This document shows positions 53,401-62,964 of a stretch of DNA of 64,000 bases, in pieces. The stretch is from Sporosarcina jiandibaonis (lineage in GTDB: Bacteria > Bacillota > Bacilli > Bacillales_A > Planococcaceae): NCBI RefSeq assembly GCF_013184495.1, contig NZ_JAAOIY010000004.1, forward strand, positions 124,001 through 188,000, read 5' to 3'. The translations under genes were made by a program, and so were the position numbers. The number at the start of each line of letters is the position of its first letter. Within the stretch, counting starts at the first letter, position 1. Under the pieces are notes generated by a model. That model did no database searches and had not been told where the DNA came from. It was given only the letters and a program-made list of their open reading frames with translations.

Positions 53401-53658
53401 CATTTTTATAACCCATCGCATACCCTAGATACGGACCATTACTTGGTCAGAAAGGATACAATCGGTGCGGCGGACGGGGACCCGCACAATTTGTCGAACG
53501 ATTTATATTCCCATAATTAGGAATAGTTCTTTACTTCAATAGCTTTCGTGAGATAATATTCTAAAGCGTATAGACAAGAGAGGAGAAGGATACGTTACGG
53601 AATTGTATTAAGAGTAAAAAAAGATGGCATGTTTTTACAATAATAGGGGGTTGGTTGC
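53401..53658. promoter_or_regulatory. Upstream region of the second subtilase gene with candidate promoter
   Basis: TTTACT (53530-53535) and TAATAT (53554-53559) are 18 bp apart and could form a sigma-A promoter. A GC-richer stretch (53465-53490) has no recognised function. Confidence 0.45.
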
Positions 53659-56577
53659 GTGATCAAGAAAAAGATTAATAGACTTGTTGTAATGCTTCTT
53701 GTATGTACATTATCTTTCAGTTTATTTTTACCCGAAACTGGTTTTACCCGTACTGAAGTAGTTAAAGAATCGTTAGATAACCCTACTTTACTAAATAAAG
53801 GAGAAACACTTAATCAAACTTTTGATCAAACGGAAGATGTCCACTGGTATGAAGTCACACCGTCAAATGATGAAATAACTGCAAACACGCATATGAGACT
53901 TACAGTGTCCGGTGAAGCAGACCTTGAGGTCAAGATTTACTCGAGCGAGGAAAAGGCGAGCAAGGATGACACATTTGCAAGGTATTATGCATTTAACTCT
54001 GGGGAACAACATGCTCAACTGGATTTTCCTTATGCATGGGAGGGCCCTTACTACATCAAGGTAGCGTATATGGGTGAAATGGATCCAGAAGAAAGCCAAG
54101 AAGCAACGGATTATCAAATTGGTTATGAGACTCTCAATCTCCCCCCTTCCGGTTACCAGGAGGAGGAGACTTGTCCTGTGATATTAAGTACCTCCCAGAA
54201 AAAGTCAGCAGCTGAAATCATAACTGCGCTGCATCAAGTGAGGGACGGATTACTAAAAAAATCGGATAAAGGTAAAGAATTAACCACGCTGTATTACAAT
54301 GCCGCTCCATATCTAGTTGCCGATATGATTTTTGATAAAAAGACAAAGGATGATGTCTATCAAAATTTGGTTCAATTGAAACCGTTGTTTCAGGACCTTG
54401 CAAAAAACGGGGAAAACACATCCTATCGATTAACGAATGAGGATCAGCAAGCGATAAAGAACTTATACGACATTACTATACAAAGTGTCCCTGACACTTT
54501 GGAAAATAAGATAAACCAGATTGTTTCAGAAAAAGATCTATCACAGCTAGCAGGAAAAACTTTAAAAAGTATATTGAATGATCGCGGTCTGCTCGATACA
54601 GATACAAACAAATTGATTATTAAAATGGAAAAAGGAATAGACATCAAAACGTTATCCAAAAAAGTATCTGCTCAAGGCTTTGGAAAAAAGAGTGTATCAG
54701 CTTTAACATCAAGCCCAGAGTTATTTAATGATATATATGTTGCCAATTTAGATAACGAGTCTCACAAGGCTTTGATAGACAAGCTGAAGAAGCTGCCCGA
54801 AGTTGAATTTATCGAGCCTGTCAGAAAATATCATGCTTTATCTAATGATGTACAATATCTGCACCAATGGTCATTAAGCAATACAGGACAATATGGCGGC
54901 AAGCATGGTGCAGATATTAAACATTCCCCGCTGCAAAAGTTGTTGAAACAACGGGATTTGAAAGAAACTTTGATTGCGGTGGTTGATACAGGTGTAGACA
55001 GTTCCCTATCGGACTTAAAAGGAAAAGTCCGGACAGACCTCGGGAAAAACTTCGTCGCACGCAATAATGATGCAAATGACGATGAGGGGCATGGCACGCA
55101 CGTCACTGGCATTATCGCAGCGAATATGGACAACGGCTACTCGATGGCAGGAATCCATCCCAACGCAAAAATACTGCCAGTTAAAGTGCTCAATGAATTC
55201 GGCGAGGGAGAAACAGATCAAGTGGCCTTGGGTATTATTTATGCGGCAGATCAAGGCGCGCAAGTAATCAATCTTAGCCTTGGCGGATACTATAGCCGAA
55301 CGATTGAGTATGCGTTGCAATATGCAGCAGCTAAAAACGTCACTATCGTAGCAGCCAGCGGGAACAATGGGATGGGGGAAGTGTCTTATCCAGCCTCCTC
55401 TAAGTACGCGATAGCAGTAGGTTCAACAAACCGACTCGACCTAGTAGCGGATTACTCTGATTATGGGGAAGAATTGGCATTAGTCGCTCCCGGTTCGGAC
55501 ATTCCAAGCTTACTCCCGGACGGCAATGTCACTTACTTGTCGGGAACATCCATGGCAACACCACATGTAACAGCAGTTGCGGGATTGCTATTGTCGCAAA
55601 ATCCGAAACTGAAGCCGAAAGAAATCAAGAAAATTTTATTGGACACAGCAAATAATGTGGCTTTTGAAGAAACCGACAATAGATATATGGAATGCTACAA
55701 CAGTAATTATGAAATCATTCCTTGCAACCAGCAACCTGGGCATGATTTTGTTTCAGGCGGGGGAAGGCTTAATGCCTTCAGCGCAGTCAGTGCCGTTGAT
55801 TTGCAATTAAAGGTCAATACGTTAAAGGATAATAAAATTACTGTAACTGGTACTGCCAAAAAAGGATCACACATCGAAGTGAAAAAAGGAAATGATGTAT
55901 TGGGCGAGGCCAAAGCTGATTCCAATGGTAAATTCACTGCAAATATCAAAAAAGTGCAACCCGCCGGCAGCCTACTTCACGTAACTGGATCAGATGTGAA
56001 AGAAACAGGTTCAGATGAGGAAGGAACGGCGAAGACGTCGTTAAAAATCATTGTGGAAAAAGGGACACCCCCATCTGCGCCAAAGGTAAATGCTGTAAGC
56101 AATAAGTCAACTGTTGTCACAGGGAAAACAGCAGCAGGATTAAAAGTGAAAATAAAAAACAAATCCAAGAAAGTCATCGCTTCTGGGACCGCGAACAGCA
56201 AAGGCGACTTCAAAATCAAAATCAAGAAACAAAAAGCCGGCACTACACTATATGTCACAACAACCGACCTGGCGAAGAGAGAAAGCAAAGCCACCAAGAT
56301 CGTTGTAAAAGACAAAATTCCGCCAAAGGCCCCAAAGGTTAATGCCGTAACAACAAATGATACGGTGATAAAAGGGAAAACTGAAGCGTATGCGACGGTG
56401 ACTGTCACACGTAAAGGCAAAAAAATCGGTTCAAAAAAGGCGAACAGCAAAGGTGAATTCAAAGTGAAGATTAAGAAACAAAAAGCCAACTCTGTCCTCA
56501 CGATATCAGCCAAAGACAAAGCCGGAAACAAAAGCAAGATGACAAAAGTGACTGTGAAAAAATATAAAAGAAAATAA
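53659..56577 (+). CDS. Secreted subtilase with PPC-like N-terminus and Ig-like repeats
   Basis: A 972-residue S8 protease. Signal peptide (about 1-30), a PPC-like beta domain (35-160, EDVHWYEVTPSN and GPYYIKVAYMG), a helical propeptide region (180-310), an inhibitor-like segment (315-390), the catalytic domain (about 400-690) with D443 (VVDTGVD), H478 (GHGTHVTG), N569 region and S631 (SGTSMATPH), and three Ig-like bacterial repeats (about 705-972; APKVNAV...KKGKKIGSKKANSKGEFKVKIKK pattern). The same Ig repeats occur in the protein at 61409. It starts at a GTG with TAGGGGGTTGG upstream. It differs from the giant subtilase in lacking choline-binding-type repeats. Confidence 0.9.
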   Translation: MIKKKINRLVVMLLVCTLSFSLFLPETGFTRTEVVKESLDNPTLLNKGETLNQTFDQTEDVHWYEVTPSNDEITANTHMRLTVSGEADLEVKIYSSEEKASKDDTFARYYAFNSGEQHAQLDFPYAWEGPYYIKVAYMGEMDPEESQEATDYQIGYETLNLPPSGYQEEETCPVILSTSQKKSAAEIITALHQVRDGLLKKSDKGKELTTLYYNAAPYLVADMIFDKKTKDDVYQNLVQLKPLFQDLAKNGENTSYRLTNEDQQAIKNLYDITIQSVPDTLENKINQIVSEKDLSQLAGKTLKSILNDRGLLDTDTNKLIIKMEKGIDIKTLSKKVSAQGFGKKSVSALTSSPELFNDIYVANLDNESHKALIDKLKKLPEVEFIEPVRKYHALSNDVQYLHQWSLSNTGQYGGKHGADIKHSPLQKLLKQRDLKETLIAVVDTGVDSSLSDLKGKVRTDLGKNFVARNNDANDDEGHGTHVTGIIAANMDNGYSMAGIHPNAKILPVKVLNEFGEGETDQVALGIIYAADQGAQVINLSLGGYYSRTIEYALQYAAAKNVTIVAASGNNGMGEVSYPASSKYAIAVGSTNRLDLVADYSDYGEELALVAPGSDIPSLLPDGNVTYLSGTSMATPHVTAVAGLLLSQNPKLKPKEIKKILLDTANNVAFEETDNRYMECYNSNYEIIPCNQQPGHDFVSGGGRLNAFSAVSAVDLQLKVNTLKDNKITVTGTAKKGSHIEVKKGNDVLGEAKADSNGKFTANIKKVQPAGSLLHVTGSDVKETGSDEEGTAKTSLKIIVEKGTPPSAPKVNAVSNKSTVVTGKTAAGLKVKIKNKSKKVIASGTANSKGDFKIKIKKQKAGTTLYVTTTDLAKRESKATKIVVKDKIPPKAPKVNAVTTNDTVIKGKTEAYATVTVTRKGKKIGSKKANSKGEFKVKIKKQKANSVLTISAKDKAGNKSKMTKVTVKKYKRK

Positions 56578-56584
56578 GCGTTCC

Positions 56585-56635
56585 CAAATACAGAGACCAA
56601 CCAGCTGGTGTAACAACAGCTGGTTGGTCTTTTTC
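56585..56635 (+). terminator. Terminator after the second subtilase gene, right copy of the repeat
   Basis: AGACCAACCAGCTG pairs with CAGCTGGTTGGTCT, followed by TTTTC. It is nearly the same as 53354-53400. Confidence 0.93.
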
Positions 56636-56654
56636 AGGTTCTCCCCGCAATCTC

Positions 56655-56750
56655 CGATTATGTCCGCTCAATAAAGCATTATGTCCGCTCAATCTCTAAT
56701 AATGTCCGCCCAAACGGCTAAAACCGCCGCCTATGTCCACTTAATCACGA
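56655..56750. repeat. Intergenic array, 21-bp period (ATGTCCGCTCAAT type)
   Basis: TGTCCG occurs at 56661, 56682 and 56703, exactly 21 bp apart, within the unit TTATGTCCGCTCAAT; a diverged TGTCCACTTAAT follows at 56734. The rest of the gap to 56932 is AT-rich without recognised features. Confidence 0.8.
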
Positions 56751-56932
56751 ATGATCTCCGCATTATTAACGGACTCCTCCCAATTCTCTACCCAATGCAT
56801 GAAAGAAATTTTTTAAAATTGGTTAAACTAACCATAAATTAAAGGAATACCTTATTCACACGTCGAAAGTAATAACTGAAAAAGGGAATTAGATAAAATC
56901 TTCAAAAAACAATCACGCGACAGGAGATAAAA

Positions 56933-58090
56933 GTGAAAAGTAAACTTAAACTACTCATAACGATTATGCTGAAAGTCACATCAATTGTGATTTATCGATT
57001 AATGTGTATTTTATTTGCGTTTAAGAAAAATCGGGTGGTCTTTATGACACCGCGCCATTCCGAGTTAAAAGACAATCTCTATTATTTGTATAAGGAAATT
57101 GTAGCTGAGAAACCGGACCTTGAATATGTAATTTTAACAACCGAAAACCGCAAATTGGTTAAGCCCATTCGGCAATTAATGAAAGAATACTACTATTTAG
57201 CAACATCTAAAATATTTATTCTAGATGATTATTATTTGCCATTATATTTCATTCGTGTGCGAAAAGAGACAAAAGTGGTTCAACTTTGGCATGCATCGGG
57301 TCCTTTAAAGCGTGTTGGCTATAGTTTGAGAGGGCATCCCGATGGTCCGAACGAAAGTTATATTAAAGTAGTTCCGATTCACAGCAATTATGACGTAGTT
57401 GTCGTTAATTCAGATTCAGAAATCGATTACTATGAAGAAGCTTTTGGGATGGATAGGAAGAAAATTCACGCAATCGGTTCACCAAGAACGGACATCCTTT
57501 TTGCAAATGTACACGACATTACAAAAAAACATCAATTTCTGACAAAACATCCGCAGTTCGAAAATAAAGAACTCATTCTTTACGCGCCAACATTTAGAGG
57601 GAAAAGTACCGATCCTGCTCCATACATTCCGCAACTAGATATACAAAAACTAGTTCCACATCTTCGAGCAAAAAACAAGGTTTTACTATTAAACCTGCAC
57701 CCTTATATGAATGAAAACGAAGAATACATGAAAAACATAGACGCAAATACAGTGTTCTGGAACCGCAACGAATACACAATCGAAGAACTTCTCATGATAT
57801 CTGACGCGCTAATATCGGATTACTCATCCGTCATTTATGATTTTGCAATTCTAGAAAAACCAATCGCGTTGTTTTGCTATGATTACGAGAAATACAACAA
57901 ACAAAGAGGTTTTTATGTCGACATTAAGCAATTGCTGCCTGCCACTTATTTTGAAAAAGAGAGCGAATTAGTCGATTGGATTATTTCGGATGACAAAGAC
58001 ACAGCCGAAGTAAGGCGATTAAAAGAGAAAAACTTCAAATACCAGGATGGACAATCATCAAAGAGAATCATCCAGTCGATTTTTCAGTAA
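56933..58090 (+). CDS. CDP-glycerol/CDP-ribitol-type polyol-phosphate transferase
   Basis: A 385-residue transferase of the TagB/TarF/TarL superfamily, with an N-terminal hydrophobic segment (about 5-30) and VVFMTPRHSELKDNLYYLY, VVQLWHASGPLKRVGYSLRG (catalytic His), GSPRTDILF, YAPTFRGK, NLHPYMN and ISDYSSVIYDFAIL. The WHASGPxKxVGYS form matches the TarL-like protein that follows, so a role as ribitol- or glycerol-phosphate primer transferase is likely; the exact step cannot be told from sequence. GTG start with ACAGGAG upstream. First gene of a cluster with tarL, tarI and the SDR gene. Confidence 0.82.
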   Translation: MKSKLKLLITIMLKVTSIVIYRLMCILFAFKKNRVVFMTPRHSELKDNLYYLYKEIVAEKPDLEYVILTTENRKLVKPIRQLMKEYYYLATSKIFILDDYYLPLYFIRVRKETKVVQLWHASGPLKRVGYSLRGHPDGPNESYIKVVPIHSNYDVVVVNSDSEIDYYEEAFGMDRKKIHAIGSPRTDILFANVHDITKKHQFLTKHPQFENKELILYAPTFRGKSTDPAPYIPQLDIQKLVPHLRAKNKVLLLNLHPYMNENEEYMKNIDANTVFWNRNEYTIEELLMISDALISDYSSVIYDFAILEKPIALFCYDYEKYNKQRGFYVDIKQLLPATYFEKESELVDWIISDDKDTAEVRRLKEKNFKYQDGQSSKRIIQSIFQ

Positions 58091-58136
58091 AATTGACTCA
58101 ATAATTCTCTGGGTAAATGAAATGGGGGAAAGATTT

Positions 58137-59843
58137 TTGTTTAATCCAGATTATTATCTTGACACGTCTCAATATCCTTTAAAACTAGTAAGCATTAAAT
58201 GGGAACGCGTTCAGCTTTACCTGACATTATCACTGGGACAAGCGCCTTCAGACACCTTAGATTTTTACTTATTTCACCCGCAAACGGAAAGAACTGTTTA
58301 TTTTCGACAAGTTAAGCAGAACGGCGAGTTTGTTCACTTACGCATTAATCTTTCAGTCGCTTGGGAAAATCAAAAACCCGTACCTTCTGGACGATGGGTG
58401 ATTGTTGTAAAAGATCGATCCACCGAAGACGTATCAATCGCGACAACCGCGACTTCACTCATAGACTTCGTCACGACAGACCGTGATCATAATATGAACC
58501 ATTACCGAAAAGTCTTCAATCCACATTCCGAAAACTATTATAGTGTTCGTCCGATGGCCAACGATGGGAATAAATTATTCTATCTCGCAATCTATAACAA
58601 AGGCGAACATTTAAGAACACCACGTGAAATTTCTCGGGAAATATATCGAAAAAAACGGAATGAACGGAGCTTGAGGTTCCGACAAAAAATATTCGATTTA
58701 ATCTACAAAATGTCTGGCCGACTTGTGGGAATAAAAAACAGGCAAATCCTTTTCACATCGGATTCAAGAGCAGTAATCGGAGGGAATTTGAAGTTCGTTT
58801 ACGATAAAATAATCGAACGAAAATTAGATGAAAAGTTCGAAATGAAAATGATGTTTAAAGAAAACATTACGAGGCGACGAAATTTCCTTGATAAGTTCAA
58901 GCTACCTTATTATCTTGCTACATCGAAAACTATCCTGTTAGATGATTTTCACCCGATGCTTTATAACGTTGAATTTGATAAGTCGCAAAACATCATCCAG
59001 CTATGGCATGCATCGGGACCTTTTAAAACTGTCGGGTATTCACGAGTGGGCAAACCGGGGGGGCCGACTATCAATGCCAACTCTCATAAAATTTACACAA
59101 GTGCGATCGTCGCTTCGGAACATTCGATTCCATTTTATGCAGAAGCCTTTGGCATGGCAGAAGCTGATGTCTACCCGACCGGAATACCAAGAATTGATCC
59201 TTTCTTCGACGAGGCATATAAAGAGAAGATTAGAAATAAAATGTACAAGGCATTTCCGAAAGCAAAGAACGCTAACGTCATTTTATTCGCACCAACCTTT
59301 CGGGGAAGTGGACCAAAAACAGCCTATTATCCGCTGTACCAACTCCATCTTGAAAGTCTTGCGAACTATGCTCGAGAAAATAACTCAGTCATTATCTTCA
59401 AACTGCACCCGTTCGTCCGGGAGAAAATTGAAATTCCCGAACAATATGAAGATGTATTCATTGATGCTTTTAATTACCGGGAAATAAATGATATTTTACT
59501 AATTTCAGATGTTCTCATTACGGATTATTCATCGGTCGTTTTCGAATACTCATTATTGAATAAACCAATGATTTTCTACGCATTTGATTTCCACCAATAT
59601 ATTTCAAGTCGTGATTTTTATGAAGGGTTTCAAGACTTTGTCCCGGGAAAAATCGTCATGAATTTCAATGAGCTCATGAAAGCATTAGTAGAACAAGATT
59701 ACGAGATGGATAAAGTACAACAATTTCGGGATAAGTATTTTAAATACCAAGATTCAAATTCGACTGACCGTGTCATTGATTGGTTGATTTTAGACAAGTT
59801 TCCGGAAGAAATACCGCGGGGACCTAGACAAAAGCTTCTATAG
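58137..59843 (+). CDS. tarL: TarL-like ribitol-phosphate polymerase
   Basis: A 568-residue protein (S. aureus TarL is 562). The N-terminal accessory domain (about 1-190) starts with VSIKWERVQLYLTL, like TarL. The catalytic domain (195-555) has FTSDSRAVIGGNLKFVYDKI, FKLPYYLATSKTILLDDFHP, IIQLWHASGPFKTVGYSRVG, PTGIPRIDPFFDEAY, FAPTFRGSG, FKLHPFVREK and ITDYSSVVFEYSLL. It would polymerise ribitol phosphate from CDP-ribitol on the glycerol-primed linkage unit. The TTG at 58137 has GGGGGAAAG just upstream; ATG 58122 is the alternative. Neighbouring tarI and SDR genes supply the donor. Confidence 0.88.
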   Translation: MFNPDYYLDTSQYPLKLVSIKWERVQLYLTLSLGQAPSDTLDFYLFHPQTERTVYFRQVKQNGEFVHLRINLSVAWENQKPVPSGRWVIVVKDRSTEDVSIATTATSLIDFVTTDRDHNMNHYRKVFNPHSENYYSVRPMANDGNKLFYLAIYNKGEHLRTPREISREIYRKKRNERSLRFRQKIFDLIYKMSGRLVGIKNRQILFTSDSRAVIGGNLKFVYDKIIERKLDEKFEMKMMFKENITRRRNFLDKFKLPYYLATSKTILLDDFHPMLYNVEFDKSQNIIQLWHASGPFKTVGYSRVGKPGGPTINANSHKIYTSAIVASEHSIPFYAEAFGMAEADVYPTGIPRIDPFFDEAYKEKIRNKMYKAFPKAKNANVILFAPTFRGSGPKTAYYPLYQLHLESLANYARENNSVIIFKLHPFVREKIEIPEQYEDVFIDAFNYREINDILLISDVLITDYSSVVFEYSLLNKPMIFYAFDFHQYISSRDFYEGFQDFVPGKIVMNFNELMKALVEQDYEMDKVQQFRDKYFKYQDSNSTDRVIDWLILDKFPEEIPRGPRQKLL

Positions 59844-59866
59844 GGAAAATAAAAAGGGGTGGACAT

Positions 59867-60556
59867 ATGATTTCATTAGTTCTGTTATCCAGTGGATCAG
59901 GTTCGAGAATGGAAAATAGTGTTCCGAAGCAATATTTAAGCTTGGGCGGCAAACCGATTATTATTCACACATTGGAACGATTAGCCAAGGTGAAAGAAAT
60001 TAGTGAAGTGGTGATCTGTTGCACGGAAGAGTATATGGAACATATCGCGCGACTAATCAAAAACCATTGCCCGCAGTTGAATTACAAGCTAGTCAAAGGG
60101 GGTAAAACACGACAAGAATCGACTTGGAATGGCATACAAGTTTGTGAGAATGGTAGTGTCATGATTCACGAAGCAGCACGACCTTTTGTGAAAATTAATG
60201 AATTCGAACGACTAGCACTTGAAGAAAGTGAAAACGCGATTTACGGCGTTGAAATTCCATTTACTGTATTAAAAGGCAATGGCCAAATTGACGAAACATT
60301 AGATCGCGAGGAACTCGTGAATGTGCAACTGCCTCAAAAGTTTAATAGAGATAAATTACTAGACGCGTTTGAACAAGCTCATGCTAATAACAAGAAATTT
60401 ACCGAAGACGCAAGTCTCTTTTTCGAATACTATCCAAATGATGCCGTAAAGATACTAGAAGGCACAGTTCACAATATGAAAATAACGTATCCAATCGACT
60501 TAGTGATAGGGGAAACCATTTACCGCGAATACGTATTGGGGAGTGAGACGAATTGA
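59867..60556 (+). CDS. tarI: IspD/TarI-type cytidylyltransferase, probably for CDP-ribitol
   Basis: A 229-residue cytidylyltransferase. LLSSGSGSRM (family usually GGxGxRM), PKQYLSLGGKPIIIHTL, GGKTRQESTWNGI, HEAARPFVK and NMKITYPIDLVI match IspD/TarI proteins. Clustered with a TarL-like gene and an SDR gene, it most likely makes CDP-ribitol from ribitol 5-phosphate and CTP rather than the isoprenoid precursor. AAAAGGGGTGG lies before the ATG. Its stop overlaps the SDR start by 4 bases. Confidence 0.87.
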   Translation: MISLVLLSSGSGSRMENSVPKQYLSLGGKPIIIHTLERLAKVKEISEVVICCTEEYMEHIARLIKNHCPQLNYKLVKGGKTRQESTWNGIQVCENGSVMIHEAARPFVKINEFERLALEESENAIYGVEIPFTVLKGNGQIDETLDREELVNVQLPQKFNRDKLLDAFEQAHANNKKFTEDASLFFEYYPNDAVKILEGTVHNMKITYPIDLVIGETIYREYVLGSETN

Positions 60557-61257
60557 CAACAGCTATCGTGACGGGGGCAAGCCGTGGAATTGGTCGAGCT
60601 GCGGCAATTGAAATGAGTAACAATCCAGAGGTAGATAATATTGTATTAATCGCTCGAGATGAAGTGAAACTTTCAGAAACGATAGGTTTATTAAATCCAC
60701 GGGTACGCGCGCGTGCGATTGTCTATGATTTTTCATCACAGGAAGGAATTCCGAGTATGGTGAAAGAAATATACGATGAATTCGGATCAATCGATTGGCT
60801 ATTAAACATAGCAGGTTATACAGATCCCAAATCACTCCTAGATACAACACTAGATAGCATGGAAATAACCTATAAAATCAACGTCTTTTCATTAGTCGAA
60901 ATGACGAAAGAATGCGTAAAGTATATGAAGCAAAACGAGCAATCGAAAATATTGAATGTTGCTTCAACAGCAGGCATGACGCCGCGACCCGGTTGGCTTT
61001 CTTACGCATCATCCAAATCGGCAGTCATCAGCATATCAGAAACGCTCGCTCAGGAACTATCGGAATATAATATCCTCGTATATTGTATCTCTCCGGGGCG
61101 CGCCGCAACCGATTTACGAAAAAAGTTAGCACCCGAAGAAGATCCAACAACCATCATGCAACCGGCGCACGTCGCCAAAGTAATCGGCAACCTCATGCGA
61201 ATGTCCGAACACTGTCTGGACGGACAGAATATGGTTGTAAGGAAACAAGTGAAATAA
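60553..61257 (+). CDS. SDR-family oxidoreductase, probable ribulose-5-phosphate reductase
   Basis: A 234-residue short-chain dehydrogenase with the NAD(P) motif TGASRGIG (7-14), NIAG at 85-88 and catalytic S138, Y151 and K155 (YASSK). It overlaps tarI (ATTGA junction; TTG start). In Haemophilus Bcs1/Acs1 an IspD-like domain is fused to an SDR domain that reduces ribulose 5-phosphate to ribitol 5-phosphate; this pair looks like the unfused equivalent. The usual Gram-positive partner, TarJ, is a zinc-type dehydrogenase instead. The functional assignment is inferred from context. Confidence 0.82.
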   Translation: MTTAIVTGASRGIGRAAAIEMSNNPEVDNIVLIARDEVKLSETIGLLNPRVRARAIVYDFSSQEGIPSMVKEIYDEFGSIDWLLNIAGYTDPKSLLDTTLDSMEITYKINVFSLVEMTKECVKYMKQNEQSKILNVASTAGMTPRPGWLSYASSKSAVISISETLAQELSEYNILVYCISPGRAATDLRKKLAPEEDPTTIMQPAHVAKVIGNLMRMSEHCLDGQNMVVRKQVK

Positions 61258-61261
61258 ACGC

Positions 61262-61305
61262 AACACGCCCAATGTAAAATTACACATAGGGCGTGTTTTA
61301 TTTTG
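61262..61305 (+). terminator. Terminator after the SDR gene
   Basis: ACACGCCC (61263-61270) pairs with GGGCGTGT (61289-61296), with inner TGTA/TACA pairing, followed by TTTATTTT. Confidence 0.9.
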
Positions 61306-61361
61306 CCAAGGAGTTAGTTAAGCGATTCATAAGCTCAGGGAAGACGGTTGAAATCGCCAAA

Positions 61362-61397
61362 AAGGCCATTTCACCTAGTATAGGGAAACAGCCTTAC
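61362..61397 (-). terminator. Probable terminator of the Ig-repeat protein gene
   Basis: On the minus strand AGGC...TTTC pairs with GAAA...GCCT, followed by TTTTTGG. The stem has a mismatch. Confidence 0.6.
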
Positions 61398-61408
61398 TGT
61401 CTATAAGA

Positions 61409-62758
61409 TTATTTTACTTTCGTAGTAACCTTTTTCGTATTCTTGGCTTTGTCAGAAACAGTTACAGTGATTGTTGTGTTTTTCTTTTGACGCTTGATGG
61501 CGATTTTAAAATCACCTTTAGCGTTTGCTGTACCGGAACCAATGGTTGTTTTGCCAACCTTGAAAGTAAGTTTCGCTCCCGCTTCTGTTTTACCTGTAGC
61601 AGTTTTGGTAGTGGAGTAGATGTTTTTCAAGGTGAGGCTCGGTGCAGTCTTATCGGCAACAGTGACGGTTGTGGCTTTACTGACATTGCCTGAAGCATCT
61701 TTGGCAGTGAATGTCAATTTCGTTCCAGCTTTAACAGATTTGATGGTTAGCTTAAATTTACCTGATTTATCAACTTTAGGCGAACCCAGTGTTTTTTTGC
61801 CGTTCTTTACTGTAACGGTGGAATTCGCTTCGGCCTTGCCGGATACTGATTTATCATTGTCATCAACAGCGTTCACTTTCGGTGCGCCTGGTGCAGTCTT
61901 ATCCTTTACAGTAACGGTTGTGGCTTTACTTACATTACCAGCTTCATCCGTTGCAGTTGCAGTGATCTTGGAACCGGCTTTAATCTTTTTAATAGTCAAC
62001 TTGAAATTGCCGCTGCTATTTGCTTTTGGCTTGCCTAATACAGTGCTACCGTTTTTGATGGTAACAGTTGAATTTTTCTCCGCTATACCAGAGATAGAAG
62101 TATCATTATCATCAATTGCATTAACGGTAGGGGCAGAAGGGGCTTTAGTATCTAGCATCTGTGCCATAAGCAGATAAAGCTCATTGCTTCCAAGCTCATA
62201 ATAATCCATTGCAAGGATATAGTAATCACCAGGCTTTACAGGCACAATTTGAAAATAGATACCGTTCTCGTCCTCGTATTCATATACTTCCGGCTCAACA
62301 TAATCCAAGTTGGAATCAAATACGCCATAAGCAAGCCCCATATATGGATACTCGTCAAGTGTTGCGCCAAAAACAACCATGTAATCAGTGGATGTAGCCT
62401 TTACCTTATAAAGGTCAATATCTTCTTCCCATTGGAAAGCACCCACCATGCCTTTGTTCATTGGAAGGCTATTCGCTTCCTCTATATAATCATTCGGTTC
62501 TGTTTCATAAAGGATATCACTCTCTGCAGTCTTGTTGTAAGAAAAGCCGCTTACTCCGTTTTTATTGAGGGTTTGAGGTATTTGAGGTAGTTTAAAATGA
62601 TCAGGGTTAAAGTTACGAAAATCCTTACTCGACTCTTCTGTGCCTGGTAATTCAATTTTATTCTTCAATGGATCAAGAGAATTGGCAAAAACACTTCCAG
62701 AGAAAGCAGTGGTCATCAATAGGGCAGATGCTACAACACTAATAATTTTCTTTTTCAA
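61409..62758 (-). CDS. Secreted protein with PPC-like domain and three Ig-like repeats
   Basis: A 449-residue secreted protein with a signal peptide (1-26, ending SVFANS), an N-terminal unique region, a PPC-like domain (about 85-200, YETEPNDYIEEANSLPMNKG and DIDLYKV), and three Ig-like repeats (about 205-449) in the pattern APxAPxVNAxDDNDxSxSGxAExNSTVTVKNG...AGNVSKATTVTVKDKTAP. The repeats are close to those of the subtilase at 53659. No catalytic motif, so probably an adhesin-like or structural wall protein. The TTG at 62758 is preceded by AGAGGAAG at 7 bases; a GTG at 62776 is in frame upstream. Confidence 0.85.
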   Translation of the reverse strand: MKKKIISVVASALLMTTAFSGSVFANSLDPLKNKIELPGTEESSKDFRNFNPDHFKLPQIPQTLNKNGVSGFSYNKTAESDILYETEPNDYIEEANSLPMNKGMVGAFQWEEDIDLYKVKATSTDYMVVFGATLDEYPYMGLAYGVFDSNLDYVEPEVYEYEDENGIYFQIVPVKPGDYYILAMDYYELGSNELYLLMAQMLDTKAPSAPTVNAIDDNDTSISGIAEKNSTVTIKNGSTVLGKPKANSSGNFKLTIKKIKAGSKITATATDEAGNVSKATTVTVKDKTAPGAPKVNAVDDNDKSVSGKAEANSTVTVKNGKKTLGSPKVDKSGKFKLTIKSVKAGTKLTFTAKDASGNVSKATTVTVADKTAPSLTLKNIYSTTKTATGKTEAGAKLTFKVGKTTIGSGTANAKGDFKIAIKRQKKNTTITVTVSDKAKNTKKVTTKVK

Positions 62759-62896
62759 TTCAAATCTTCCTCTCACTCTTTATTAGGGCATTAAGTAGAA
62801 TTATATGTTCCAATATATAATGAACATGTCTATCAATAAAAATATTTATAATTCTTCTTTTCCGATTTGCAAACGTTGATGCATAAGCATTTTAAA

Positions 62897-62926
62897 AACC
62901 GCTAATTCATTTGCGAATTAGCGGTC
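62897..62926 (-). terminator. Terminator of tagA
   Basis: ACCGCTAATTC and GAATTAGCGGT form a perfect 11-bp stem at 62898-62925; on the minus strand TTTTT follows. Confidence 0.9.
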
Positions 62927-62964
62927 TACTTTTTACTTTAATTTGTATTTTATATCACTAACAA

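Noticed and set aside
55977..56600. Minus-strand frame of 207 codons
   Set aside because: Antisense shadow of the Ig repeats of the second subtilase.
58942..59487. 181-codon frame inside the tarL-like gene
   Set aside because: Lies entirely in another frame of a strongly conserved gene, with no ribosome site.
61620..62177. Plus-strand hydrophobic frame of 185 codons
   Set aside because: Antisense shadow of the Ig repeats (Thr/Val-rich repeats give hydrophobic antisense frames).
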